DNA of 64,000 nucleotides, taken from assembly GCA_902578845.1 (NCBI GenBank), contig CACHEM010000003.1, positions 23,958-87,957 of the forward strand. The letters run 5' to 3'. Shown here piece after piece: positions 40,024 to 48,863 of this stretch (positions are counted from its first letter, which is position 1; each line of letters begins with the position of its first letter). The stretch comes from an uncultured Prochlorococcus sp. Lineage in GTDB: Bacteria > Cyanobacteriota > Cyanobacteriia > PCC-6307 > Cyanobiaceae. The translations under genes and the position numbers were made by a program. The notes below the pieces were generated by a model. It saw only the letters and a list, made by a program, of their open reading frames with translations. It was not told where the DNA came from and made no database searches.

Positions 40024-40659
40024 GTGCTCAATTTTATAATTTTGGATAATAGACTTTTTTTTTCGGCAACTAAAAGAAATAGAGACTGCATTGGAAATGT
40101 ATTATCCAGAGTTTTAAAACAAGGGTCAGTATTGGAAATTGGGAGTGGAAGCGGTGAACATGGAGTAGTTTTTCAAAAACGATTTCCTGCAATAATTTGG
40201 CAAACAAGTGATCCAGAGTTATTGCATAGAAAAAGTATAAGTTCTTGGATTGAGTATGAAGACTTAACTAAGAAAATGCCCCAGCCTCTTGAGATTGATG
40301 TAGAAAAAATTCCTTGGAAAATTCCATTGAGATTAGCTCATACTTTGCAAGGAATAGTCTCTATAAATATGCTACATGTTGCAAAGTGGTCTTGTACTGA
40401 AGCACTCTTTAGAGAGTCAGGAAAAATACTTAAAAAGGGACAATTTTTGATACTGTACGGGCCATTTAAAATTTGTAATAAGCATACAAGTAAAAGTAAT
40501 TATTTTTTCGATAATTCATTGAAAATACAAAATGATCTTTGGGGTATTAAAAATCTTGAGGAAGTTTGTGATGAGAGTAAGAAAAATGGTTTTTTTCAAG
40601 AAGATATTATTAGTATGCCTGCAAATAATTTTTCAATAATTTACAGAAAAGTTTTTTGA
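40024..40659 (+). CDS. DUF938-type SAM-dependent methyltransferase
   Basis: GTG 40024 starts a 211-residue protein with the SAM motif VLEIGSGSGEHGVVF and DUF938 features: RNRDCIGNVL at the start, WQTSDP, IVSINMLHVAKW, LILYGPFK. Cytoplasmic. The substrate of this family is unknown. Confidence 0.78.
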   Translation: MLNFIILDNRLFFSATKRNRDCIGNVLSRVLKQGSVLEIGSGSGEHGVVFQKRFPAIIWQTSDPELLHRKSISSWIEYEDLTKKMPQPLEIDVEKIPWKIPLRLAHTLQGIVSINMLHVAKWSCTEALFRESGKILKKGQFLILYGPFKICNKHTSKSNYFFDNSLKIQNDLWGIKNLEEVCDESKKNGFFQEDIISMPANNFSIIYRKVF

Positions 40660-40710
40660 TAAGCAAAATACAAATATGAATAAGTTATGCCAATGCATCA
40701 TAATAGATGA

Positions 40711-40872
40711 TCAACCCCCTAGTTTTTTGCTCCACTCTTTATGCTTCTGATCTAAATCTGAAACTTTTTCTCCTAAACTCAACTGTCTTTCTAATAATTC
40801 AATTTTTGTAAGTGTTATTTTTTCCGAATAAAATATAATAGGTTGCTTGCCATGCAAATTGTCACCACTCAT
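40711..40872 (-). CDS. Hypothetical 53-residue protein
   Basis: ATG 40872 encodes MSGDNLHGKQPIIFYSEKIT then a charged helix (ELLERQLSLGEKVSDLDQKH). Soluble; probably coiled coil. Function unknown. Confidence 0.55.
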   Translation of the reverse strand: MSGDNLHGKQPIIFYSEKITLTKIELLERQLSLGEKVSDLDQKHKEWSKKLGG

Positions 40873-40989
40873 AGTCCTACATTAAAGTAAATGTTTTCTA
40901 GGATGAAAAATTTGTTATTGCTAATTCTTTTATATTCTTTTCAGATTTGCTTAAATTAATGTGATAAAGCATTGATACTTATTGTTTTT

Positions 40990-42183
40990 TTAATCCACCA
41001 TTTTGTATGAAGATTGCCAAATATATCTTCCTCTCTTGATGTCTGACTTAACAGCAACGCAATTACAAGCAATATTCCATAGAGCTTTATGTATTGGATC
41101 AGGATTAAAAAGATATGCTTTTTTAAAGGCTTTTTTAATTAAGATAGTTGCCTTTTTTGCATGATAATGAGGGATCGTTGGACATACATGATGAACAACA
41201 TGACTAGAACCTATATTATGGTGAAGAAAATTAAGGACTCTACCGTAAGGTCTGTCAATAGATAGAAATGCTCCTCTCATAAAGGAAAATTCCGTATTTG
41301 AAAGATGAGGTACATCTGAATCTGTATGATGAAGCCATGTATAAACTACTAGCCAACAATTAACCACTAATAAAGGACCAAAATACAAAGCAATTACTGG
41401 AAATAATCCATACTTGAAAACAAAATAAAAAATTCCCAATAATGTCAAACCTACACCAATATCTGATATCCAAACTTTCTTGGCCCATATTGATGGCCAT
41501 AATGCTTTAGAAAATGGTTTAATTGGCCAAAAATGATTTGAAGTTCCATATTTAACACCTCCTGTACTTCCCGTAAGTAAATACGCAGGCCAGCCAAATA
41601 TTAGATGTAAAATAAGTTGAAGAATTCCATAATTTTTCTTACCTAAGGAATTTGAAAAATGTAATTCTTTTTCACCGCCAACTTTTTCTGTAACTCCATT
41701 CCCTTTAATGACTAAAGGGACGTGAGTTTCTCCATTGGTTATGTTATTTGTGAATCGATGATGAACTGCATGAGAACGCTGCCAAGAAAAATAAGGCACT
41801 AGAAGTAATGAATGTAGTAAATAACCAGTGATAGATTCCAATGTCTTGTTTTTAGAGAATGCTCCATGCCCACATTCATGGGCAATTACCCAGAATCCCA
41901 TTGCAGTGGTCCCTGATAATAATGCGTAAATAATCCATATTGGGATCATTTTTGGGGTAAATGGAATCGATAAGCCAACCGCAACTACTAATGATTGAAT
42001 TAAAGCTGTTTGCAAAAGATACTTCAAAGAAGTTTTGGTATTGCATTTAAAGTAGTGATCTTGGATAACATCCCTAAATTCTTGTATGCTTGGAATATCT
42101 TTATCCTCTATTACAAGCGCTTGGCCTTGAAGACCTGAAAATTTTATTTTACTCAAATTTTTTTTGGTTAAGAATTTTGTCAA
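40990..42183 (-). CDS. desA: Fatty acid desaturase (Delta-12 DesA-type)
   Basis: The 397-residue membrane enzyme has three His boxes: HECGH (about 102), HAVHH (138) and HVVHH near residue 317, followed by PHYHAKKAT. Spacing and flanking text (WHRSHAVHHRFTN-like) match acyl-lipid Delta-12 desaturases, which introduce a double bond into membrane lipid acyl chains and use ferredoxin in cyanobacteria. The symbol follows this class; regiospecificity is inferred. Confidence 0.85.
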   Translation of the reverse strand: MTKFLTKKNLSKIKFSGLQGQALVIEDKDIPSIQEFRDVIQDHYFKCNTKTSLKYLLQTALIQSLVVAVGLSIPFTPKMIPIWIIYALLSGTTAMGFWVIAHECGHGAFSKNKTLESITGYLLHSLLLVPYFSWQRSHAVHHRFTNNITNGETHVPLVIKGNGVTEKVGGEKELHFSNSLGKKNYGILQLILHLIFGWPAYLLTGSTGGVKYGTSNHFWPIKPFSKALWPSIWAKKVWISDIGVGLTLLGIFYFVFKYGLFPVIALYFGPLLVVNCWLVVYTWLHHTDSDVPHLSNTEFSFMRGAFLSIDRPYGRVLNFLHHNIGSSHVVHHVCPTIPHYHAKKATILIKKAFKKAYLFNPDPIHKALWNIACNCVAVKSDIKRGRYIWQSSYKMVD

Positions 42184-42404
42184 ATAAAAGCCGATTTATA
42201 TGTCTTATTATCCATCACAGGATCTCATAATGAAAAGAATTGATAATTTTTTCGATAAAATTCTTACGATTTTAATTTAATCTATAAATAAAATTATTTG
42301 TGACGAACATTTTTTGTTTTATTCTTTTTTCTCAATCGTTTGATTTATCTAATTAATTTTTTTTTATGCTGATTGTCTTTGCTTTTCTTAAAAACTTAAT
42401 TTAT

Positions 42405-42536
42405 TTAAAGACCGCGTATATATCTCTTAGGCAAACCAGATTGTTTACGTGGCTTTACAAGAATAGGTAAAATTATAACTCCTACTGTAAAAAGACAGAT
42501 TGGAGCAACTACCATCAATATAGATTCTAGAGACAT
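42405..42536 (-). CDS. Small membrane protein, 43 residues
   Basis: ATG 42536 encodes MSLESILMVVAPICLFTVGV then a basic tail ending KRYIRGL. One span. It resembles small photosynthesis-associated membrane subunits in size, but I cannot name it. Confidence 0.55.
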   Translation of the reverse strand: MSLESILMVVAPICLFTVGVIILPILVKPRKQSGLPKRYIRGL

Positions 42537-42723
42537 GAATAATTTTGAATTTATTAATAAATAGCAGGATTTTTTTTAAAAGTCATGCGTATTTATATCT
42601 ATTTAGTGAGATTTGATTGAAAATTTTTATAAATTATTAAGTAAAAAAGAAAAAAAGATTAAAAAACATCAATTTTTTCATAAGTCGTCCTATTAACTTA
42701 ACCATTATTTAAATAGAGCACTT

Positions 42724-42864
42724 ATGGACCAAGAAAAAAAGTGGATGCTTATGACTTATTACTGTCCAACTCATGGGGATTCAGGTTTAGTAAAACCGAT
42801 TCAACTAACAAAAAAAGAAATTAGTAAAACATTCTTAAAAAAAGGTAGGAGTTCTAAAAATTAA
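42724..42864 (+). CDS. Hypothetical 46-residue protein
   Basis: ATG 42724 encodes MDQEKKWMLMTYYCPTHGDS then a basic tail. The CPTHGDSG segment has a possible metal-binding Cys-His pair. Function unknown. Confidence 0.5.
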   Translation: MDQEKKWMLMTYYCPTHGDSGLVKPIQLTKKEISKTFLKKGRSSKN

Positions 42865-43122
42865 TTTTTTAAAATAAACCTTGGATATTATGAAAATGTG
42901 CTGAATTTTTATTGAAATCAGGTTAATTAAAAATTAATATCTCATAAACTCATAAGCTGCTTTTTATCAGCAGCATTTGTAAAAATATTGAAAAATAAAT
43001 TTTTAAATCTAGCCTGACTTCAGATCATCACAAATATCTCTTACTAGAAATATTTCTTTTAATACTATTATTAAATTTTTTTGCTTAATTAATAATTTAA
43101 AAAGATCTAGAAATAACAAATT

Positions 43123-43275
43123 TTAACCTTGATCAGAATCGCATGTTAATTCACATTGATTAAGATCATGCGATGATATTTTTTCTAAAATTCTTAACAT
43201 ATCAATTTCGGAAAGCTCTCCATTTGAGTTCCATTTTAAAGTTGTTTTCCTTTGAGGTGAATTTTTTTTATTCAT
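43123..43275 (-). CDS. CX3C microprotein, 50 residues
   Basis: ATG 43275 overlaps the stop of the twin CX3C gene and has GGAGGTGATC upstream. The product MNKKNSPQRKTTLKWNSNGE continues to a helix and ends LNQCELTCDSDQG. One C-x3-C near the C-terminus. Confidence 0.6.
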   Translation of the reverse strand: MNKKNSPQRKTTLKWNSNGELSEIDMLRILEKISSHDLNQCELTCDSDQG

Positions 43276-43426
43276 TTTGATCACCTCCCTTTAAATGAAC
43301 TTCTAAACAACGAGTAATACATTCTTGATGACCATCCACAATACTGCATTCAGTAATACACTCGAAATATGAATTAATAGAATCTATTTCTTTATTCTGG
43401 TTTGTAGAAACAAATGAATCATTCAT
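43268..43426 (-). CDS. Twin CX3C microprotein, 52 residues
   Basis: ATG 43426 encodes a polar start and YFECITECSIVDGHQECITR then CLEVHLKGGDQNE. The C-x3-C / C-x3-C plan and the (K/V)HL end match the protein at 10835. Co-transcribed with the 50-residue gene. Confidence 0.65.
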   Translation of the reverse strand: MNDSFVSTNQNKEIDSINSYFECITECSIVDGHQECITRCLEVHLKGGDQNE

Positions 43427-43712
43427 AATATTATTAGATTTATTTGGAATAGAGATATAGCATGAAATTATGTTTAATAATTTAATTTATTAAGTGAATT
43501 ATAAAAAATAAGTATTATTTACTAAATTTATTTTCACCTGCTTTAACTTTAAAAAGGTAGTTATATGCTGCTTTTAAAATATAAAAAGAAAGATTAATTT
43601 AATTATTTAATATTATTTTTATAAGGCAATCTTTCAAAAAATCAGCATAAAGACTGATTTACATTTCAGTAATTTAGTTAGATGATAAAAAAGTACACTT
43701 TTAGATTTTCAA

Positions 43713-43865
43713 ATGAAATCAGTAATTAATTGGCTTTCGAAAATGTTAGAGAGTATGGCAAATGCTTTTATGCATCCTTTAAAGAATGACTTGCCTCCAT
43801 CTATTGGTACTCATGCATATAGCAGTATTCCTCTAAAAAGAAAATTGAGAAGAAGGTTAAATTAG
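43713..43865 (+). CDS. Basic hypothetical protein, 50 residues
   Basis: ATG 43713 encodes MKSVINWLSKMLESMANAFM then a Pro-rich linker and an Arg-rich end (LKRKLRRRLN). The N-terminal amphipathic helix may bind membranes. Function unknown. Confidence 0.5.
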   Translation: MKSVINWLSKMLESMANAFMHPLKNDLPPSIGTHAYSSIPLKRKLRRRLN

Positions 43866-43868
43866 GTA

Positions 43869-44975
43869 TTAACTTATTGGAATTAATTTTTCATTTTTAT
43901 TATCCCAAATAATATATTTGAAGCAGTTTGAAAAATCGCTTAATTTTAAAAACTTTGATTGTTGGAGCAAATGAATGTTTGCTTTATGACAAGCTCTTAA
44001 GTTATAATTTGGTATTCTCTCAGAGAGATGATGAATGCTATGGAAGGAAATGTCTGCTAAAAACCAATTTAGCCAATTAGGAATATCTAAATTACTACTA
44101 CCAAAAATTGCTCCATCGATGAGATCCCAATTTTTTGTGTTTTTAGCATATGCATTTTCATAGTTATGCTGTACGAAAAAAACACATATTAAAATTGCTG
44201 CTGATAAGGTTAATACCACTGAATAAAATGACAAGAAAAAAACTAACCCCAACCATTTGCACATAAAAATCCAACCTATAATTACTACTATGTTATTGAT
44301 TATTAATTCACATAGTTCACTAAAATTATCTCCATAATCAGAAAAAGGTGGTTTGAATCTTGAATTAATAGCTAGGAGTTGAGAAATTTTTCTGTTTTTT
44401 ATTTTGATAAAAGTCTCTTCCAATATATCTCTTGTGAAATTAAAAATAATAATAACAATTCCTAATCTAGGTTTTAAAACTAAGTAAAAAAAACCACCAG
44501 GGAAAAGCATCACCCAGTTTCGACTTACTTTATAAAAAATTTGCTCTCTTTTTGTCAGCGAATTATAGTCTTCAAGACTTAAAACATCTATAGGCCCTTT
44601 GTAAATTTCCCAGTTTCCATTATTTCTATGATGAAACGCATGATCAATTGACCATGACTTCTGAGGAATACCGTTGACTAAGCCAAGTAAAAATCCAAAA
44701 AAGCGGTTAAATTTTCTTTTTGTAAAAAGAGAATTATGTCCGCAATCGTGCATTAATGAGAATGTTCGAGAAGATAAAAGAGTTAGAAGAACTATAAAAG
44801 GTACCAACAGAAATCCTTTAATCAATAATGAAAAAGGTTGATTTATTATTTGGTGGACGATTAACCAAATAGAAATTATTGGGAAAATGGTAGAAATAAT
44901 TTGATAAGAAGCTCTAATATTATTTCTTTTTAAAAATGGCTTTATTAAAAAATCACCTCTATTTACTTTATGCAT
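43869..44975 (-). CDS. Fatty acid desaturase family protein
   Basis: The 368-residue protein has His boxes HDCGH (about 76-80), HAFHH (about 112-116) and HSIHH (about 312-316), and four to six spans. It differs from the DesA-type protein at 40990 in its boxes (LMHDCGHNSLF; DISFHSIHHLSERIPNYNL). It is probably an acyl-lipid desaturase; the related hydroxylase or ketolase activity cannot be excluded. Confidence 0.78.
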   Translation of the reverse strand: MHKVNRGDFLIKPFLKRNNIRASYQIISTIFPIISIWLIVHQIINQPFSLLIKGFLLVPFIVLLTLLSSRTFSLMHDCGHNSLFTKRKFNRFFGFLLGLVNGIPQKSWSIDHAFHHRNNGNWEIYKGPIDVLSLEDYNSLTKREQIFYKVSRNWVMLFPGGFFYLVLKPRLGIVIIIFNFTRDILEETFIKIKNRKISQLLAINSRFKPPFSDYGDNFSELCELIINNIVVIIGWIFMCKWLGLVFFLSFYSVVLTLSAAILICVFFVQHNYENAYAKNTKNWDLIDGAIFGSSNLDIPNWLNWFLADISFHSIHHLSERIPNYNLRACHKANIHLLQQSKFLKLSDFSNCFKYIIWDNKNEKLIPIS

Positions 44976-45055
44976 ATTTCTATTATTTTTTTGATAATAA
45001 CAATTTTTTAAAAGTATTTATTATTTAATAAACAATAAAATATTTAAAAACCATA

Positions 45056-45211
45056 CTAAAGAATAAATTCTTTAGACATAGTTCTCAATTGATCTAAATT
45101 TAATCTTTCTAAGTAACTTTTAAAGTCGCTAAGATTCTTAGTAGAGTCAGAATTCTTGCTCTCGTAAAGAAGACTATTAGAGATTAACTCAATAAGATGA
45201 TCTTTATCCAT
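45056..45211 (-). CDS. Hypothetical 51-residue protein
   Basis: ATG 45211 encodes MDKDHLIELISNSLLYESKN then a helical rest (NLSDFKSYLERLNLDQLRTM). Soluble. Function unknown. Confidence 0.5.
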   Translation of the reverse strand: MDKDHLIELISNSLLYESKNSDSTKNLSDFKSYLERLNLDQLRTMSKEFIL

Positions 45212-45295
45212 AATTTCTTATAGACCAAAATTCCTGTTTAAAAAATTAAGGTCTTGAATTCGAGATCATTAACTCATGTCTATTAAGAGTAATTT

Positions 45296-45514
45296 TTATA
45301 AATTTTTTAAATCTTGTTCTATTTTTTCTAATCTTTCATTTAATTCTTTTTGTTCCTTCATTAAGGATTTTTTCTTTTCTGCACGCTCTCTGTTCAAAGG
45401 AGAATTGAAATATTTTTGGTAAGAGACCAAAAAAACTGCTATTGCAACTGCAATGCCAAAAGCACCAATTATTAGAATTGGAGACGAAGGAAAGTCATAA
45501 AATGGAATTGACAA
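45296..45514 (-). CDS. Small membrane protein, 72 residues, TTG start
   Basis: TTG 45514 encodes MSIPFYDFPSSPILIIGAFG, one span, then a coiled-coil tail (RAEKKKSLMKEQKELNERLE). No in-frame ATG fits. Function unknown. Confidence 0.6.
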   Translation of the reverse strand: MSIPFYDFPSSPILIIGAFGIAVAIAVFLVSYQKYFNSPLNRERAEKKKSLMKEQKELNERLEKIEQDLKNL

Positions 45515-45722
45515 TGTACTTTATTAAAAACAAATTCTAGCTATTTCATAAACAAAAAAATGTGTAATAAATACTTATTCCATAGGAATCTTTATGGGTA
45601 ATTATGCTAGTTATTTTGAAAAATAGATGAGGTTTATTTTTAATTAAGTTTTAAAAATAAGTAATTGTACAGCTGTCAAAGAATAAATAACTAATAATGA
45701 TTAAATTAGTAAAAAATTTTTC

Positions 45723-46049
45723 ATGAAGAAAATCATAAATAAAAAACATAATAAAAACGAACCATGGTTTAAATGGTTAACGAGAGAACTTAATTCTTAT
45801 GAAGCTTTTCAGGATTTCGAATCAGGAAAGAATCCACGAGATGTTGCAGAGGATTTTATTTCTAGACATAGTATCGCTATTTCAAAAGTTTTCGAAGATT
45901 TTGATAAAGAAGATAAAGATACACTCGATCAGTTTCTTAAATTAACTGAATGCGAGATGCATGTGTTTAGGATTCTTGAAAAACAAATAGAGTTAAGAAA
46001 CAAAATAAGATTTGTAGATTTTAAAAAAAGAAAAAAAATAAAAAGTTAA
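45723..46049 (+). CDS. Hypothetical 108-residue protein
   Basis: The protein has EPWFKWLTRELNSYEAFQDF, then ARDVAEDFI-like text (NPRDVAEDFISRHSIAISKV) and LKLTECEMHVFRIL. The protein at 56465 shares this plan (WFSWFYEKW; PSQIAERFV; MKLSESELHILKYF), so they are paralogues. A basic tail is specific to this copy. Function unknown. Confidence 0.6.
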   Translation: MKKIINKKHNKNEPWFKWLTRELNSYEAFQDFESGKNPRDVAEDFISRHSIAISKVFEDFDKEDKDTLDQFLKLTECEMHVFRILEKQIELRNKIRFVDFKKRKKIKS

Positions 46050-46052
46050 TTT

Positions 46053-46388
46053 CTATATAAGTTTATTTTTCCCATTACCTGTCTTACCAAAGCCTAACCA
46101 GATGAACCACAAAATCCATCCGAAGATAGGTATTAAATTAATGAAGATCCATTTCCAATCTTTTCCAAAATCTTTGATTCTTCTTATATCAATAGCTATT
46201 TGAGGAATGATACAAACTATTCCATAAGCATTGAAACCAAAAGTTTTTAAAAATATTGGGATAGTTAGGAAAGAAATTATAAGATTCGCTAGTTGAACTA
46301 ACCACCAGTCCGATCGAGATGTGAATCCTTTGAAGTCCGTAGCGTTAATCCAAAACCCTTTATATGCTTTTAAAAAGTCATTAAGCAT
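46053..46388 (-). CDS. DUF805 membrane protein
   Basis: The 111-residue protein matches DUF805: a start close to YKGFWINATDFKGFTSRSDW, a DIRRIKDFGKDWKWIFINLI segment and a C-terminal FIWLGFGKTG. Three to four spans. Function of the family unknown. Confidence 0.8.
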   Translation of the reverse strand: MLNDFLKAYKGFWINATDFKGFTSRSDWWLVQLANLIISFLTIPIFLKTFGFNAYGIVCIIPQIAIDIRRIKDFGKDWKWIFINLIPIFGWILWFIWLGFGKTGNGKNKLI

Positions 46389-46453
46389 AAATTAAAAATT
46401 CAAAGAATTTAACATTATCAATTTAATCTTCAATTTATCAAAATATTATTTAT

Positions 46454-46621
46454 TTACTGAATAGGATCAAATAAATTAATATCATTTGAATCTTGTTTTG
46501 TAATCTCATCTTGATTTGGTAATGAACAGAATCCGTCTTTGCAAATCATCTTTTCTTTTGCAATACTTGAAGTGTCTGAGAATATATTTTTGTTATTGTT
46601 ATTTGAAGATTCTTTCAGCAT
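46454..46621 (-). CDS. Hypothetical 55-residue protein
   Basis: ATG 46621 encodes an Asn/Ser-rich start and KMICKDGFCSLPNQDEI. The C-x4-C could be redox-active or bind metal. Function unknown. Confidence 0.5.
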   Translation of the reverse strand: MLKESSNNNNKNIFSDTSSIAKEKMICKDGFCSLPNQDEITKQDSNDINLFDPIQ

Positions 46622-46703
46622 TTATAAAAAAAAATTAAATCCAATATTAAATTAATAACTCAATTTATTTTGATAAGCAACAAAATTAATATTAATTATT
46701 TAT

Positions 46704-46799
46704 TTACTTTTTTTGATTTGGCAAGTCTCTCCAAAATAGCGCCATTATATAAATGAATAAGGATATAGAAAAAATATAAAGTAAAGAATTTAGATGCAT
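46704..46799 (-). CDS. Small membrane protein, 31 residues
   Basis: ATG 46799 encodes one span (SLLYIFSISLFIYIMALFW) and RDLPNQKK. It has the size of cyanobacterial photosystem or cytochrome b6f small subunits, but no match is claimed. Confidence 0.45.
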   Translation of the reverse strand: MHLNSLLYIFSISLFIYIMALFWRDLPNQKK

Positions 46800-47044
46800 G
46801 TTTATTTATTAAAGTAATTACAAAGAAGGGCCTTTCACAAAAAGGGATATCAATGGATTGGTATTTTTAATTAATTAATCCTATAAATTCTAATATTTAT
46901 TTAAGTTTTTTATGATTGCCCCAAACTTTCATATGGAAAAGTTTTAAATATTACGAGTATATTTTTTAGTTAGTAAAGTTTATAAATCCAAGAATTTAAA
47001 TAATCTAATGAAAATACTCTACTTTTAAATATCTTTTGTGTTAT

Positions 47045-47185
47045 TTAGGATCTATCTTTATCCATTTCTGTTAGAGCTTTTCTTCCTTCTTTAAGAGTTC
47101 TCAAAACAAGCAAAGACAGAGAAAAAATGATAAGAAAGGTAAGAATTATTAGGGAAATATGAGTTGTATCAATATTGTTAATCAA
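47045..47185 (-). CDS. Small membrane protein, 46 residues, TTG start
   Basis: TTG 47185 encodes MINNIDTTHISLIILTFLII then FSLSLLVLRTLKEGRKALTE. One span and a charged tail. Function unknown. Confidence 0.45.
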   Translation of the reverse strand: MINNIDTTHISLIILTFLIIFSLSLLVLRTLKEGRKALTEMDKDRS

Positions 47186-47225
47186 TTTACTGATATTTTT
47201 TTAGAGATTGTCATTTAAAAAAATT

Positions 47226-47405
47226 TCAAACGTCAGATCTAGAGTAAGCAGGTATGAGCATTCCGCCATCTTGGTCATCGTTATCATCATCAAACCCACC
47301 ACCAAGAAGAAACTCAATGATTACAAGTACAGCAATTGGATAAAGACACCATAATATTGCTGTAAAAGGACTTACTGCGGAGGAAGCTGAGTAAAATTCT
47401 GTCAT
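47226..47405 (-). CDS. Small membrane protein with acidic DGG motif, 59 residues
   Basis: ATG 47405 encodes one span (about 15-35) followed by GGGFDDDNDDQDGGMLIPAY. The acidic run and GG-x-LI match the proteins at 13126 and 48533. Confidence 0.62.
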   Translation of the reverse strand: MTEFYSASSAVSPFTAILWCLYPIAVLVIIEFLLGGGFDDDNDDQDGGMLIPAYSRSDV

Positions 47406-47681
47406 TTGTTGATGTTAATCAAAAGAAACAATAATTGTGGATCATCTGGGAAGTGTTATTCAATATTTTTATAAATATTTTTTAAACTTTTCTCTGTCGC
47501 ACGAATAAATCTTTGGTATATATTGATATTTTTATTCTTCAATATGAATTTGAATAATAATTTTGTTGAACCTAATGAGAAACTAATAATGACATAATGA
47601 ATCGCGTAATTGTTATTTTTTATACTTAACAATAATTGTACAATTTTGATTCAAAACTATTATTTTGATTTTATAAATTCT

Positions 47682-47813
47682 ATGTTTTCTTTCACTTTTG
47701 ATCCTTTGGCTGCGATATTTGGTATATCTGGAATTGTAGGCTTCTTTTTCTTTGTTTCTGCTGCTAAGGGAACTTCCAGTATTAATACAAAACCAAAAAA
47801 GGAATTAGATTAG
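47682..47813 (+). CDS. Small membrane protein, 43 residues
   Basis: ATG 47682 (MFSFTFDPLAAIFGISGIVG) is preferred to the frame beginning at 47610. One span, then AAKGTSSINTKPKKELD. Function unknown. Confidence 0.5.
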   Translation: MFSFTFDPLAAIFGISGIVGFFFFVSAAKGTSSINTKPKKELD

Positions 47814-47879
47814 AACTGATTCTGAGAGAAAACTAAATTGAGATTTTAAATCTAGTATTCTTCAAAGGCTTGTTAGTTA

Positions 47880-48050
47880 TTACTTATTCCATTGTTTAGA
47901 AATAAACTCAAGAAAATCTTTTAGGTCCTCTTCAGGACAATTTGTTTGTTTTTGCAAATCAATGCAAATTTGCTTAATATTTTCAAAAGCCTTTTTTACT
48001 ATTTCGTTTTTTTCGATAACCTCAAAATATTCTTGATCAGTAAAAGGCAT
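47880..48050 (-). CDS. Hypothetical 56-residue protein
   Basis: ATG 48050 encodes MPFTDQEYFEVIEKNEIVKK then a helical rest with two Cys (QICIDLQKQTNCPEEDLKDF). Soluble. Function unknown. Confidence 0.5.
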   Translation of the reverse strand: MPFTDQEYFEVIEKNEIVKKAFENIKQICIDLQKQTNCPEEDLKDFLEFISKQWNK

Positions 48051-48140
48051 AATATTAGTTTCCCTTTTGAATTTATTTATTAACCATATTTTATCTGCAT
48101 TGACTTAACAGTAAAGAAAGCAAAATCTTTTTTCTTAAAT

Positions 48141-48416
48141 CTAGCTGCCCAATCGATAATGTTTTTTAATACTTTTGGTTATTTCCCATTCGCAGTAAAG
48201 TCCAGCAGGAAACTCAACTAGATCTCCAGCGTTAATAAAATAAATGTCACCGTTTTTCGTACTTATTTTCGCTTGGCCTTCAATAATTAAGCAAATTTCT
48301 TTATCATCGTAATTCCATTGAAATTTACTTGGCTCACATTCCCAAATAGGCCAACTTTTTATTCCATACTGAATTATTGTGCTTGCACTACAAGGAGAAG
48401 TAATTATAACTTTCAC
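48141..48416 (-). CDS. Small cupin (DUF861-like)
   Basis: GTG 48416 starts a 91-residue cupin: WPIWECEPSKFQWNYDDKEI then CLIIEGQAKI, GDLVEFPAGLYCEWEI. This is the DUF861/EutQ-like subtype, with few metal-binding His. Cytoplasmic. Ligand unknown. Confidence 0.8.
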   Translation of the reverse strand: MKVIITSPCSASTIIQYGIKSWPIWECEPSKFQWNYDDKEICLIIEGQAKISTKNGDIYFINAGDLVEFPAGLYCEWEITKSIKKHYRLGS

Positions 48417-48532
48417 GAAATAGTTAGAATATTTTTTTATTTTACAAATAAAGTAAATTTATATTTGCAAGATTGTGTATTTGTTTACTGTCTTTTATTT
48501 TTTTTGGCTTATCATAAAAAAAATTAAAATTT

Positions 48533-48667
48533 ATGGACGAGCTTTCTGTATTGTCAATTTCATTATCTATAGCTTCTCTCGGTATATTTTTTCTTTTTTT
48601 CGCGTCAAATGATGATGATGATCAAGATGGAGGTAAGTTGATTAAATCATTCCAAAGAATTAATTAA
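48533..48667 (+). CDS. Small membrane protein with acidic DGG motif, 44 residues
   Basis: ATG 48533 encodes one span (VLSISLSIASLGIFFLFFA) then SNDDDDQDGGKLIKSFQRIN. Third member of the acidic DGG family (with 13126 and 47226). Confidence 0.62.
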   Translation: MDELSVLSISLSIASLGIFFLFFASNDDDDQDGGKLIKSFQRIN

Positions 48668-48669
48668 TT

Positions 48670-48786
48670 TCATGCAAATAAAACATTTAATAGAGATTTA
48701 TAACCTATAAAGCCTGCATAAATACAGCTTAAAAAAATAAAATAAACCTCCAATGTCCCGAGTCTTTTTTTCTTTAAAATTTTCAT
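48670..48786 (-). CDS. Small membrane protein, 38 residues
   Basis: ATG 48786 encodes MKILKKKRLGTLEVYFIFLS then one span ending VLFA. It converges with the 48533 gene at 2 bp distance. Function unknown. Confidence 0.45.
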   Translation of the reverse strand: MKILKKKRLGTLEVYFIFLSCIYAGFIGYKSLLNVLFA

Positions 48787-48863
48787 TTTTCTGCTTGTTT
48801 ACATGATAATTTTATTTAATCTTATTTCTATTAACATGAGTATTTATTACATTAACTCTTAGA

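Noticed and set aside
42955..42976. GCTGC/GCAGC hairpin as terminator of the 43123 gene
   Set aside because: The stem is good but neither strand has a T-run after it and the distance from the gene is about 150 bp, so function is unclear.
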